Part shown: one piece after another, positions 25,410-35,841 of the stretch
How positions within the stretch are numbered: the stretch's first letter is position 1
Layout: each line of letters begins with the position of its first letter
Origin: Arabidopsis thaliana
Taxonomy: Eukaryota; Streptophyta; Magnoliopsida; Brassicales; Brassicaceae
NCBI RefSeq assembly: GCF_000001735.4
Contig: NC_003074.8
Span: forward strand, 5,022,101 to 5,086,100
Length of the DNA: 64,000 bases
Reading direction: 5' to 3'
Made by a program: the position numbers and the translations under genes
The notes under the pieces: generated by a model
The model's input: the letters and a program-made list of their open reading frames with translations, nothing else
Told to the model about the DNA's origin: nothing
Database searches by the model: none

Positions 25410-27521
25410 ATGGCTTCATTTACGAAAACGGTGTGTGGGGTTTCACGATCCCGAGATCATACTTTTTTCCCTCCTCGTACGTAACGATTTTTTTTTGTGA
25501 TTATTAATCCAAGGTTTTTTGGCGTCTCTTTTAGGTTTTGATCCCTATTGCGCACGGTACGGAGCCTCTAGAAGCGGTGGCGATGATTACCGTGTTGCGT
25601 CGAGGTGGTGCTGACGTGACGGTGGCGTCTGTTGAGACTCAGGTTGGCGTTGATGCTTGTCATGGCATCAAGATGGTCGCTGATACTCTTCTCTCTGATA
25701 TTACCGACTCTGTTTTCGACCTTATTGTGCTCCCCGTAAGTCTCTCTGCTGATTTAACATTGTCCATTTGTTTTGTTTCTTTGTGTGTAATCTAAGAACT
25801 AAGGACAGCCAATAAGTGGATCGATCAATTATCAATTAGCTCACTTAACTAAAGTTTCGAAAGTGATGTTTATAGTTCCTACTAAGAACGATGGTTTTTA
25901 GATGTATCTGTTGCAACTTTTGTTCTCTGAAACAACTTCATAGATTCTTGTTTTCTGAAAGATTTCATAATTGTGTTGCTGATATACTTTTTGATATGAT
26001 TGGGAAAAGGGAGGGCTTCCCGGTGGCGAGACTCTTAAAAACTGTAAATCTTTAGAGAACATGGTCAAGAAACAAGACTCTGATGGCCGACTTAACGCAG
26101 CTATATGTTGTGCTCCTGCCTTGGCTCTTGGTACTTGGGGTCTACTAGAAGGCAAGAAAGTAAGTCAGAAGTGATCAGTATATTTCCAAGGGCGTTTATT
26201 TATCTTTTTTTCAGGCCTTGTAATGTCTTGTTATTACATGGGGTTTCTTGCAGGCAACGGGTTACCCTGTTTTTATGGAGAAACTTGCGGCTACTTGTGC
26301 AACTGCTGTTGAGTCAAGAGTGCAAATTGATGGAAGAATAGTGACCAGTCGTGGACCAGGAACCACCATTGAATTCTCCATCACGCTTATAGAGCAGTTG
26401 TTTGGGAAAGAAAAAGCTGATGAAGTCTCCAGTATCTTGGTATGTTTTGTCTCTGCCTCTTTTATCAACCGCTGTGGTACGTGTTCATGTCACCTCCTCG
26501 TAGACTTACTTGTTATCCTTTTGAAATCAGCTGCTTCGTCCTAACCCTGGTGAGGAGTTTACTTTTACTGAGCTTAACCAAACAAACTGGTCATTTGAAG
26601 ATACACCACAGGTAAATGTTCAGTTGCCTCTCCACTTGGCCCTTTTAACATTTTTCCAAGACAGGCTTTGTTTGATCCGTTATACAGATTCCTAGGAACA
26701 TGCTGTGTTGTAAAGCTTTTGTCTTTCTTGATCAATAGTCTTTTATGAGTCAGAGAGATAATGTTTTCCCTTTTCAGATTCTCGTACCCATTGCAGAGGA
26801 GTCAGAGGAAATTGAAGCTATAGCGCTTGTAGATATCCTGAGGCGGGCAAAAGCAAATGTAGTGATTGCTGCAGTTGGTAACAGTTTGGAAGTTGAAGGA
26901 TCTCGCAAAGCTAAGCTAGTAGCAGAAGTTCTTCTTGATGAGGTTGCAGAGAAGTCGTTTGATCTGATTGTGTTACCTGTGAGTATTGCTAACTTCCAAA
27001 ATGTGAATATACTATTTAGTCTTAAATTAAATTTTAATATTCTATGATGACAAATAACCAAAAACATAATCCAACTTCTTTGATGAACTACAGGGCGGTC
27101 TTAACGGTGCTCAAAGATTCGCAAGCTGCGAGAAGCTAGTTAATATGTTAAGGAAACAGGCAGAAGCAAACAAACCATATGGAGGAATCTGCGCATCGCC
27201 TGCTTACGTCTTCGAGCCTAATGGTTTACTCAAGGTGCATAAATCAAACAGTACTAGAATTGTAGTTTCTTGTTCTATCTTTTAAGTCATTAAACTGAGA
27301 TATAAGAGACATGTTTTGTATAGGGTAAGAAGGCTACTACTCACCCAGTGGTGAGCGACAAACTTTCGGACAAGAGTCACATTGAGCACAGAGTCGTGGT
27401 AGATGGAAATGTCATAACAAGCAGAGCTCCAGGGACTGCAATGGAGTTTTCACTTGCCATTGTCGAAAAGTTTTACGGGCGAGAGAAAGCTCTTCAGCTC
27501 GGAAAGGCAACACTTGTGTGA
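25410..27521 (+). CDS. DJ1A: DJ-1/PARK7-like protein with two tandem DJ-1 domains
   Basis: DJ-1 superfamily protein of the plant two-domain type, reported as cytosolic/nuclear and stress-protective, with glyoxalase-type activity in the family. Exons: 25410-25430, 25535-25735, 26010-26159, 26254-26439, 26531-26611, 26778-26978, 27094-27234, 27324-27521, giving 392 residues. Domain 1 has the elbow Cys107 (AICCAP) and acidic partner Glu20. Domain 2 has Cys313 (GICASP) and Glu226. Each half runs from a DLIVLP strand into GG, and both introns at this point fall exactly between P and GG. The first intron follows only seven codons. DJ1A rather than DJ1B follows from the chromosome 3 context (AT3G14990). 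Confidence 0.95.
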
Positions 27522-28220
27522 TTTCAAACAATGAAAGTATGAGAGTGGCTTGAATAAAAAGAAGGCTTTGCCTTTTAGTTATCTCTCTCCATTAGTAATT
27601 ACTTACTTTATGATATATGACATATGAGCTTGGCTTAGTGATTGGTGTGTAACTTTATGCCTTTATAAATGAATAAACGAGATTTTTCTATGTATGTTGC
27701 CGATATTTTCTTTAAACCTCTGCAAGAGCTAGAGGGTGTGCTGGAGAAAAAAATTATTTTATGGAGAAAGATATTTTAGTCACACATTTTCACCAAATTG
27801 ACCTTACAATAACTCTAAAATACGAATTTGCCCCTATGTTTAGCTTTGGAATATTTCATATTTGTAAACCATTTAATAATATGATTATTACCAATTTAGT
27901 GAAAATAAAATCTTCAGTCTTCTCTTCTTGTATAAAAATAGCTTTTTTATCATTTGAAAACAGAGTAATGTCACTAATTTCTTGGCGAAAATGTGTTTAT
28001 TTGTAACTTAAGGTAAAATAGGGGCAATTTTGTTGAATCTGATAAGATCAGGGGGTAGTACCGTAGATTTCGCTGTCCAGTTCAGTTATGAAATACCTAA
28101 AATGCCCTCGACTCATAATCTACTATTAAACCCTCATAAAACCCTTGATTTCATTTCTAGCTCATCTGTTTTCACACTCTCTCCTAGGGTTTTATCTGCG
28201 AAGCCCAATCTAGAGCTTCC
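27522..28220. other. Intergenic: DJ1A 3' UTR and MORF8 5' region
   Basis: The first about 170 bases are a likely DJ1A 3' UTR. The rest is AT-rich and turns to leader-like sequence with AAACCC repeats and a TAGGGTTT box just before the MORF8 ATG. Confidence 0.5.
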
Positions 28221-30021
28221 ATGGCGACGCATACCATTTCTCGATCCATTCTTTGCCGACCGGCGAAATCTCTTTCGTTTCTGTTCACGCGATCCTTTGC
28301 TTCATCTGCTCCTCTCGCCAAATCTCCGGCGTCTTCTCTGCTCAGCCGGTCCCGTCCTCTGGTCGCCGCTTTTTCCTCCGTTTTCCGTGGCGGCCTTGTG
28401 TCTGTCAAAGGTCTCTCGACGCAGGCTACATCGTCTTCTCTGAACGACCCGAATCCCAACTGGTCGAACAGGCCACCTAAGGAGACGATCCTGCTCGATG
28501 GTTGCGATTTCGAGCACTGGCTTGTCGTCGTGGAGCCACCTCAGGGTGAGCCTACTAGAGATGAAATCATTGATAGCTACATCAAAACCCTAGCTCAGAT
28601 TGTTGGCAGGTAAATCCCCAATTCAAAACTCTCTCTCTCTCTCTCTCTCTCTGTGTATGTTCTTCTAGGGATTTTAGGTTAAATAAGTGAGAAATCCACT
28701 ACTGTGTATGACGGATCTGTGTGTTTACTTAGATCATTTTTGGAGCTGTAACATGATATATCTCGTTTTGGACATTTCAGTGAAGACGAAGCTAGGATGA
28801 AGATCTACTCGGTTTCAACTAGGTGCTACTATGCTTTTGGGGCACTTGTGTCAGAAGATCTTTCTCACAAGTTAAAAGGTTAACTCTTGCCTTTGTTGGG
28901 TTTTAGTTTTCCTCATTTCTGTGTTATAATCTGCCTTCTAACTTTCTTCTGTAACTCTCCAGAGTTGTCAAATGTGCGCTGGGTTCTTCCTGACTCTTAC
29001 CTGGATGTGAGGAACAAAGACTATGGAGGTAGGCTTAAGTGTATTATCTGTATCATAACCTGGGTTTGAAATTGGGGTAGTTGCTTTGCTCGTCCATTAT
29101 ACTTTTGCTGGGTTTGAAATTTTCAAGGGAAACTACCTGTTGCTAGTCTTCGCTCTGTGGACTCGTTACTTGCTCCATGCTTTTGTGTTAGATTGACACA
29201 TGGGGCGACTTCTATTTATAGTTAATTAACATTGTGGGTGCATCTGTTAGATTTGATTTAGTGATATCTATTGTGAGACTGGTGTTGTAGAAGTCGCAGT
29301 GATGTTGCTTTGGTGAGAGTTTAAATCTTTCTGGTGATCCTATTAGAGAGTTAGTTTGATGCGTTTTTGTATATATTGACTTTCAGGGGAACCTTTCATC
29401 GATGGGAAGGCTGTTCCTTATGATCCTAAGTACCACGAGGAGTGGATAAGGAACAATGCTAGAGCAAATGAAAGGAACAGACGCAATGACCGTCCTCGCA
29501 ACAATGATAGAAGCAGAAACTTTGAGAGGAGAAGAGAGAACATGGCAGGAGGCCCTCCTCCTCAACGTCCTCCCATGGGAGGCCCTCCTCCTCCTCCGCA
29601 CATCGGTGGCTCTGCACCTCCTCCGCCTCATATGGGTGGCTCTGCACCTCCTCCACCTCACATGGGGCAGAACTATGGACCACCACCACCAAACAACATG
29701 GGAGGACCAAGGCATCCACCACCTTATGGAGCACCACCGCAAAACAACATGGGAGGACCGAGGCCACCTCAGAACTATGGAGGAACACCACCTCCCAACT
29801 ATGGAGGAGCACCACCAGCAAACAACATGGGAGGAGCACCACCACCAAACTATGGAGGAGGACCACCACCTCAATATGGAGCAGTACCACCACCTCAATA
29901 CGGAGGAGCACCCCCACAGAACAACAACTACCAGCAGCAGGGTAGTGGAATGCAGCAGCCACAGTACCAGAACAACTACCCACCTAACCGGGATGGCAGT
30001 GGCAACCCCTACCAGGGTTAA
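28221..30021 (+). CDS. MORF8: Multiple organellar RNA editing factor (MORF/RIP)
   Basis: MORF8/RIP1 (AT3G15000) binds PPR editing proteins and is needed for many C-to-U edits in mitochondria and chloroplasts (literature). Exons: 28221-28609, 28781-28878, 28963-29028, 29387-30021, giving 395 residues. The Arg/Ser-rich N-terminus without acidic residues fits an organelle transit peptide. The MORF domain spans about residues 90-200 and includes HWLVVVEPP, YYAFGALVSEDLSHKLK and VRWVLPDSYLDV. From about residue 245 the tail is Pro/Gly/Asn repeats (GGPPPP, NNMGG). Intron 1 contains a (CT)12 tract. The strongly biased tail produces long antisense ORFs that I treat as spurious. Confidence 0.95.
28629..28652. 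repeat. (CT)12 microsatellite in MORF8 intron 1
   Basis: Twelve uninterrupted CT units begin 20 bases after the donor site of MORF8 intron 1. It is probably polymorphic between accessions. Confidence 0.9.
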
Positions 30022-30525
30022 AGCAGTTGAAGCAGTCGTGGGTTTCCTTTTTAATCATGCATTCTGGGCTGTGTATAGATAATTTGAGGAAGAGAGAGTG
30101 CAGTAGCAAGACTTTAAAACTCCTTTTATCTCGAGTGTTTATCAGTCTGGGATTATGTGAGAGAGAATAGCCTAAGTTACTGTGGCATGGTTAGAACTTT
30201 TCACTCTTGCGTTTCTTTTTAGTAGTTTATATCCTAAATCGATCTCAAGTTCTTCCTTGTGATGCTTGCTACTCTTATGTCCACTCCTGGTTCTGCATTA
30301 AACGGGATTTAGTAACATGTCTCCCACAGGCTATTGTTTTGTGTCTTTCTTTGGCTTCTTCCTAGTCTTAATTTCTAATTCCCCAATCATGTTTACATGG
30401 GAATGGGATACTCATATTATAACAGGAAGAATGACAAATGTCATCAATATCATATTTCTTTCGACAAACTTGACAGAACACACAATTTGATGATGAGAGA
30501 GAGAAGCGGGTGTGAAGTAACAAGA

Positions 30526-30573
30526 TGGGCTTTGTGTTCTTTATCCCGGCCCATCATTCTAAATTTCAGCCCA
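30526..30573. promoter_or_regulatory. Site II (TGGGCY) elements upstream of UBA2C
   Basis: TGGGCT at 30526-30531, GGCCCA at 30548-30553 and AGCCCA at 30568-30573 lie about 170-220 bases before the ATG. A TATAAAG follows near 30594. Site II elements are typical of plant growth and ribosome-related promoters and bind class I TCP factors. Confidence 0.55.
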
Positions 30574-30743
30574 AAATGGAAAATCTCGTAACCGTATAAA
30601 GCCCTCGCTTCCCTCATATGTTTTTCCGCCGTCACATATTTTCCCCTCTTTTTTTTCGTGTCAGATTCGCTTTCTCTACGGCTGGACTAGAAGGATTAGG
30701 GATTTACCGGTGAAAGAATAACTCCAGAGATAAATCTGTAACC

Positions 30744-31958
30744 ATGGATATGATGAAGAAGCGTAAGCTCGATGAGAACGGTAACGGACTCAATACCAAC
30801 GGTGGCGGAACCATTGGTCCAACTCGATTGTCGCCGCAAGACGCGAGGAAGATTATCGAGCGATTCACCACTGATCAGCTGCTCGACTTATTGCAAGAGG
30901 CTATCGTACGCCATCCCGACGTGCTTGAATCTGTCCGATTAACCGCCGACTCTGATATCTCGCAGCGGAAGCTATTCATCCGTGGTCTCGCGGCGGATAC
31001 TACTACGGAAGGTCTCCGTTCGCTTTTTTCCAGTTACGGAGATCTAGAAGAAGCTATTGTGATCCTTGACAAGGTCACTGGGAAATCGAAAGGGTATGGT
31101 TTCGTCACTTTTATGCACGTTGATGGAGCTTTACTAGCTCTGAAAGAACCATCTAAGAAAATTGATGGGCGTGTTACAGTAACGCAGCTCGCGGCATCTG
31201 GAAATCAAGGTACGGGTTCCCAGATTGCAGATATATCAATGAGGAAGATCTATGTGGCGAATGTTCCTTTTGATATGCCGGCGGATAGGCTATTGAATCA
31301 CTTTATGGCTTATGGAGATGTTGAGGAAGGTCCTTTGGGTTTTGATAAGGTTACTGGTAAATCTAGAGGCTTTGCATTGTTTGTCTACAAGACAGCGGAA
31401 GGTGCGCAGGCTGCTCTTGCTGATCCGGTGAAGGTGATTGATGGAAAACATTTGAATTGTAAGTTGGCTGTTGATGGTAAGAAAGGAGGGAAGCCTGGAA
31501 TGCCACAAGCTCAAGATGGTGGTTCTGGTCATGGACACGTTCATGGTGAGGGAATGGGAATGGTGCGTCCTGCAGGACCTTATGGTGCAGCTGGTGGTAT
31601 CAGTGCTTATGGTGGGTACTCTGGAGGACCACCAGCGCATCACATGAATTCCACACACTCCTCAATGGGTGTTGGTTCTGCTGGGTATGGTGGACACTAT
31701 GGTGGATATGGAGGTCCAGGTGGTACTGGCGTCTACGGTGGACTTGGCGGTGGGTATGGTGGGCCTGGTACTGGAAGTGGGCAGTATAGAATGCCACCAA
31801 GTTCGATGCCTGGTGGTGGTGGTTATCCCGAGAGTGGGCATTACGGTCTTTCATCATCTGCTGGGTATCCTGGACAGCATCATCAGGCTGTTGGAACGTC
31901 CCCTGTGCCAAGAGTTCCTCATGGCGGAATGTACCCCAACGGTCCACCAAACTACTGA
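30744..31958 (+). CDS. UBA2C: UBP1-associated RNA-binding protein with two RRMs
   Basis: Nuclear hnRNP-type protein of the UBA2 group (AT3G15010), linked in the literature to mRNA stability, wounding and senescence. The CDS is one exon of 404 residues. RRM1 has RNP2 LFIRGL (77-82) and RNP1 KGYGFVTF (116-123). RRM2 has RNP2 IYVANV (169-174) and RNP1 RGFALFVY (208-215). The tail from about residue 250 is Gly/Tyr/His-rich. A short acidic-helical region ([19 protein letters not shown]) precedes RRM1. The start lies in ACCATGG context. A candidate 3' UTR intron begins just after the stop (donor AAAG/GTGCGG) with an acceptor near 32072. UBA2 genes are known to have spliced 3' UTRs. Confidence 0.95.
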   Translation: MDMMKKRKLDENGNGLNTNGGGTIGPTRLSPQDARKIIERFTTDQLLDLLQEAIVRHPDVLESVRLTADSDISQRKLFIRGLAADTTTEGLRSLFSSYGDLEEAIVILDKVTGKSKGYGFVTFMHVDGALLALKEPSKKIDGRVTVTQLAASGNQGTGSQIADISMRKIYVANVPFDMPADRLLNHFMAYGDVEEGPLGFDKVTGKSRGFALFVYKTAEGAQAALADPVKVIDGKHLNCKLAVDGKKGGKPGMPQAQDGGSGHGHVHGEGMGMVRPAGPYGAAGGISAYGGYSGGPPAHHMNSTHSSMGVGSAGYGGHYGGYGGPGGTGVYGGLGGGYGGPGTGSGQYRMPPSSMPGGGGYPESGHYGLSSSAGYPGQHHQAVGTSPVPRVPHGGMYPNGPPNY

Positions 31959-34038
31959 AAAGGTGCGGTTGTTCTCCCTTGTATATTTTGGGGTTTAAGA
32001 GTGTGTTGCATTATCATGATTCATTGCATAGTTATATATTCTTCCCTACTTTGTGGCATATTGTTTTTGCAGGTTGTGCGTAATTTTCTTGCTAGAAATT
32101 CTCTGCTATTCTTTTCCCTGTGTCTCTTTTAGTCTATTTGCTTGTTAGTACTGTGTTAGCTACTTGATGCAATGCCTTTAGTCGATGTTTTTTTGCTTGT
32201 GTTCATTCCTTTATTTTAACGCATGAAAGATAGCCAGAAAAGTGGCACCTTGAACCCTTTTATGGGGAATGTTTGTGGCATTCTTTCATGCAGTTTTTCT
32301 GTTTGTCTTTAAGCTGCTAGTCTGTGCACCATGCTTTGTCTCTCTATCATTTACTTTTTGTAGTAATGAGAGTACGCATGTGATCGTTCCATCTTGAGTC
32401 CTTGTTTTCCTTCTCAGTATTTAATCTTCTTCTGAGGATAGCATGAGGTTGATTTCTTTGATAATGCTAATGACCAAATTGAGTTGTGAATGGGTGTTGA
32501 TTCAGGTTTGTGACAGCATATTGGGTGAAGATGCTTTTTGTGCTTAGTGGTGATTACCTGATTGCAGCTCTTTAATCTCTGGAATGATGAATGTATAGCT
32601 GCTTTGACCTATCTGCACTTGACCTGAATGTGCTTTGGTTTCTATAATGAATGATTAGACTAGGATATATTTATGTACTTTTAAATATAGACATACTCGG
32701 CAAATGAGTTTTGTTGGTCAGATTAGTGAGTCTTCAATAATATGTTGTATTTTCTCCTACATTGTTTTCTGGTTTATGTCCAGCCACTCTATTGGGCTTC
32801 CTGATTGGTGGTTATATTTCTTGAACTTTGATACTTAAATGTTTGTGACTTTTGGATATCTAAACCTTGCTGATTGGTGGTTATATTTGTGACTTTTGAG
32901 GACATCCAGACTGGCCCTAGAGGCTATGATTTGTGATTATTGACTAATGATGCCTAGGTAAAGTGGTGCATATTTTGTGACCAGTCATTGGCACTGTACG
33001 TGTTTATCCATGTCAAAACCATAACTTGAGTAGTGCTGAGTTTGCATAAAAATGTGAAACATGAAGGTGGTGTTGAAGTCTTGCTGTTATTTCATGCTAA
33101 ATTGCGACCCAGTTGGTATTGTATGACAGAAACTATGTTCTTTCAAAGCTTAGTGTGGTTATTCCAAGGGTATGGAGGATATATCGAGTTGTTGACTTGT
33201 TTAAATTATGACATTATTGTATCGTGAAAATCTCATGGCTTGTGATGTCGAGGTGTTGCTTCTCTGATCCCAAGATGCTGAGTTTGTTTTTGTTTTTTGG
33301 GATTTGAGAAAATGATAATGTGTTCTTAGTCTATGGTGGGGTCATTTATTTGTCACTTCGAAGACAGATTTTGATGCCCGAATAGCTCTTCTTGCTTCTT
33401 TCTTGGTCACAAACAAAAGACAATTTGTCAATTTGTGTGTTTTAGGTGTAGAAAAAGGCTAGAAAGCTGTCATTGTTAAGCTTGTATAGACTCTTTTCTT
33501 GCCAATGACCATTCGTTTTTTTTCCCCTTACATTTTGTCCTTTTTGTCGAGCGAATCTTCAATGTTCCTAACTGAAAACGGAGTGGGCTGAAGAAAATCT
33601 CAACAACGGCTGGAGGCGATGTAACTTGAGCTATCGAAAAGGAATGGAACTGCGACGAAACCATGTAAATAATAATAATAGTGTATTGTTGTTCTTTGGT
33701 ATATTTTCACACACACTCTCTTCTGTAACTTACAAAAGAATATTCATAATCACGTTTGAATAGCTCTTAGACACAAATGAGTTGGGTTATAAATTAGTAA
33801 TTAACAATGGCATGTTACAAATTAGACTAACAACATTGTAGCAAATCAAGCCGATTATATTTTATTTAATTAGTAAAAGATTAACACAACAAAAGAAACC
33901 TGAAAATAGTTAAGTGGAGGGCCCCATGACCACTAACAAAAACATATAAGCTCTTTTCGTTTTGTTACTCTCTCCATTGAATTCTGTCTTGATCACTTTC
34001 GATTCTCTCAAAAAATCCCATAACTTTCCCAACGAAAA
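31959..34038. other. UBA2C 3' region and mMDH2 promoter
   Basis: More than 1.5 kb after UBA2C is only mildly AT-rich with many in-frame stops, typical of a long spliced 3' UTR or downstream noncoding exons. It contains a 19-base direct repeat (32801 and 32870). A TATAAG box at about 33945 serves mMDH2. No protein-coding exon is recognised. Confidence 0.45.
32801..32888. repeat. Short direct repeat in UBA2C 3' region
   Basis: The 19-mer CTGATTGGTGGTTATATTT occurs at 32801-32819 and again at 32870-32888. A second shared block, TTTGTGACTTTTG, occurs close after each copy, so this looks like a small tandem duplication with divergence. Confidence 0.75.
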
Positions 34039-35841
34039 ATGTTCCGATCAATGATTGTTCGATCTGCTTCCCCAGTGAAGCAGGGTCTTCTCCGCAGAGG
34101 ATTCGCCTCTGAATCTGTTCCCGATCGCAAAGTCGTCATCCTCGGTGCCGCCGGTGGGATCGGCCAGCCACTTTCTCTTCTCATGAAGCTTAACCCTCTC
34201 GTCTCTTCTCTCTCCCTCTATGATATCGCCAACACTCCCGGCGTTGCTGCTGACGTCGGTCACATCAACACCCGATCTCAGGTACCCGATCGCTTCCATG
34301 TTTTCATCTTCGGTCTAGATTCGATGATCGTCCACGATTTGCTAATTGTATTGGCGATAATCTGTAAAATCCTTGTCTTTTATGTGCGATTGTCATGTTT
34401 CAAACAGGTTTCTGGGTACATGGGTGATGATGATTTGGGGAAAGCTCTAGAAGGCGCTGACCTCGTCATTATTCCAGCTGGTGTCCCAAGGAAGCCTGGC
34501 ATGACCCGTGATGATCTTTTCAACATCAATGCTGGCATTGTCAAGAACCTCAGCATCGCCATCGCCAAGTATTGCCCACAAGTAATCATTCTCTCTTCTC
34601 TCTGTTTTTTATAATTAGATATTACTGTTTGTTCACATTCACTAAACAACGTAGGTTTTGCCTTGCTTACTCTTGATCTGGTATATAACCAAATGAGTGA
34701 GATCTTTGTAAATTTATTCTTTGTTGAATCAGGCACTTGTCAACATGATCAGCAACCCTGTGAACTCCACTGTTCCAATTGCAGCTGAGATTTTTAAGAA
34801 GGCTGGTACCTATGATGAGAAGAAATTATTCGGTGTCACCACTCTTGATGTTGTCAGGGCTAGGACTTTCTATGCTGGAAAATCGGATGTCAATGTTGCA
34901 GGTTCCTCTTATTGTCTTTTCTTGGCCTTTTCCTAGGATCTTTGGCTGAATACTTACCACTTAGTTATCTATCTGCTTCAAACAAGATATTAATGGTATA
35001 TGTTGTTATAGCTTCTGATGTTTAGATTCGAATGCTTGCATATGCAGAGGTTAATGTTCCAGTTGTTGGTGGTCATGCTGGCATCACGATTCTTCCTCTC
35101 TTTTCTCAGGTTACCTATCGCCTTTTCTCTTTCTTGTATACTGCTTATCATTTTGGTCTGTTTTTGTTCTCAAAGTGTTTTGTTTAATGTATGTATAGGC
35201 TAGCCCTCAAGCCAACTTGTCGGATGATTTAATCAGGGCCCTCACAAAGCGTACCCAGGACGGAGGGACAGAAGTCGTGGAGGCAAAAGCTGGAAAGGGT
35301 TCAGCTACATTGTCAATGGCGTAAGTTCATAAATGTCACTTTTTGGGTTCCGCAATGGTTGAAAGATACCGCCATTACACACTTTCTGATATTGTCACAT
35401 CACAAATTGTTTTGTGCTATCTCCTCTTTCTGGTATTCTTTGAGTTATGTCTTTTGATTGTTCTCTTATGAAATCTGCTTTCTGTGGAAGCTATGCGGGA
35501 GCACTCTTTGCTGATGCATGCTTAAAGGGACTCAACGGTGTTCCAAATGTGGTGGAATGCTCATTCGTCCAATCTACCATCACCGAGCTTCCTTTCTTCG
35601 CCTCAAAGGTAAGAGTACCAAAAACTATTAACCATATCAAAATCACCAAGATTATATAAGTCATGATGTTCATTTAACCCCTTGTCTCTTTGTGATTTGG
35701 CAGGTAAGACTGGGAAAGAACGGAGTGGAGGAAGTGCTAGATCTAGGGCCACTCTCAGACTTTGAAAAGGAAGGCTTAGAAGCCCTCAAGGCAGAACTCA
35801 AATCCTCTATCGAGAAGGGCATCAAATTTGCCAACCAATGA
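34039..35841 (+). CDS. mMDH2: Mitochondrial NAD-malate dehydrogenase
   Basis: Interconverts malate and oxaloacetate with NAD in the mitochondrial matrix (TCA cycle, photorespiratory redox exchange). Exons: 34039-34281, 34408-34581, 34733-34901, 35048-35109, 35199-35320, 35491-35608, 35704-35841, giving 341 residues. The first about 22 residues are a basic presequence ending LLRRGFAS. The dinucleotide loop GAAGGIG is at 36-42. The catalytic pair is Asp178 (TTLDVVRA) and His205 ([10 protein letters not shown]), with the usual spacing of 27. Substrate Arg sites occur in [12 protein letters not shown]. The last exon begins immediately after CAG with GTAAGA, a perfect donor look-alike. The mMDH2 name follows from AT3G15020 position; mMDH1 is the chromosome 1 copy. 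Confidence 0.96.

Noticed and set aside
28030-28443. 137-codon ORF overlapping the MORF8 start in another frame
   Set aside because: It begins upstream of the likely transcript start, has no domain, and overlaps the transit-peptide codons, where base bias keeps other frames open.
29383-29983. Antisense ORFs of 171-174 codons over the MORF8 tail
   Set aside because: They are Trp/Ser/Val-rich by-products of the Pro/Gly repeat codons on the other strand; no splice or start support.
30618-30713. 31-codon uORF before UBA2C
   Set aside because: The TATA box near 30594 predicts transcription starting after this ATG.
31290-31950. Antisense ORFs in UBA2C
   Set aside because: Composition mirrors the Gly-rich tail; no domain seen.
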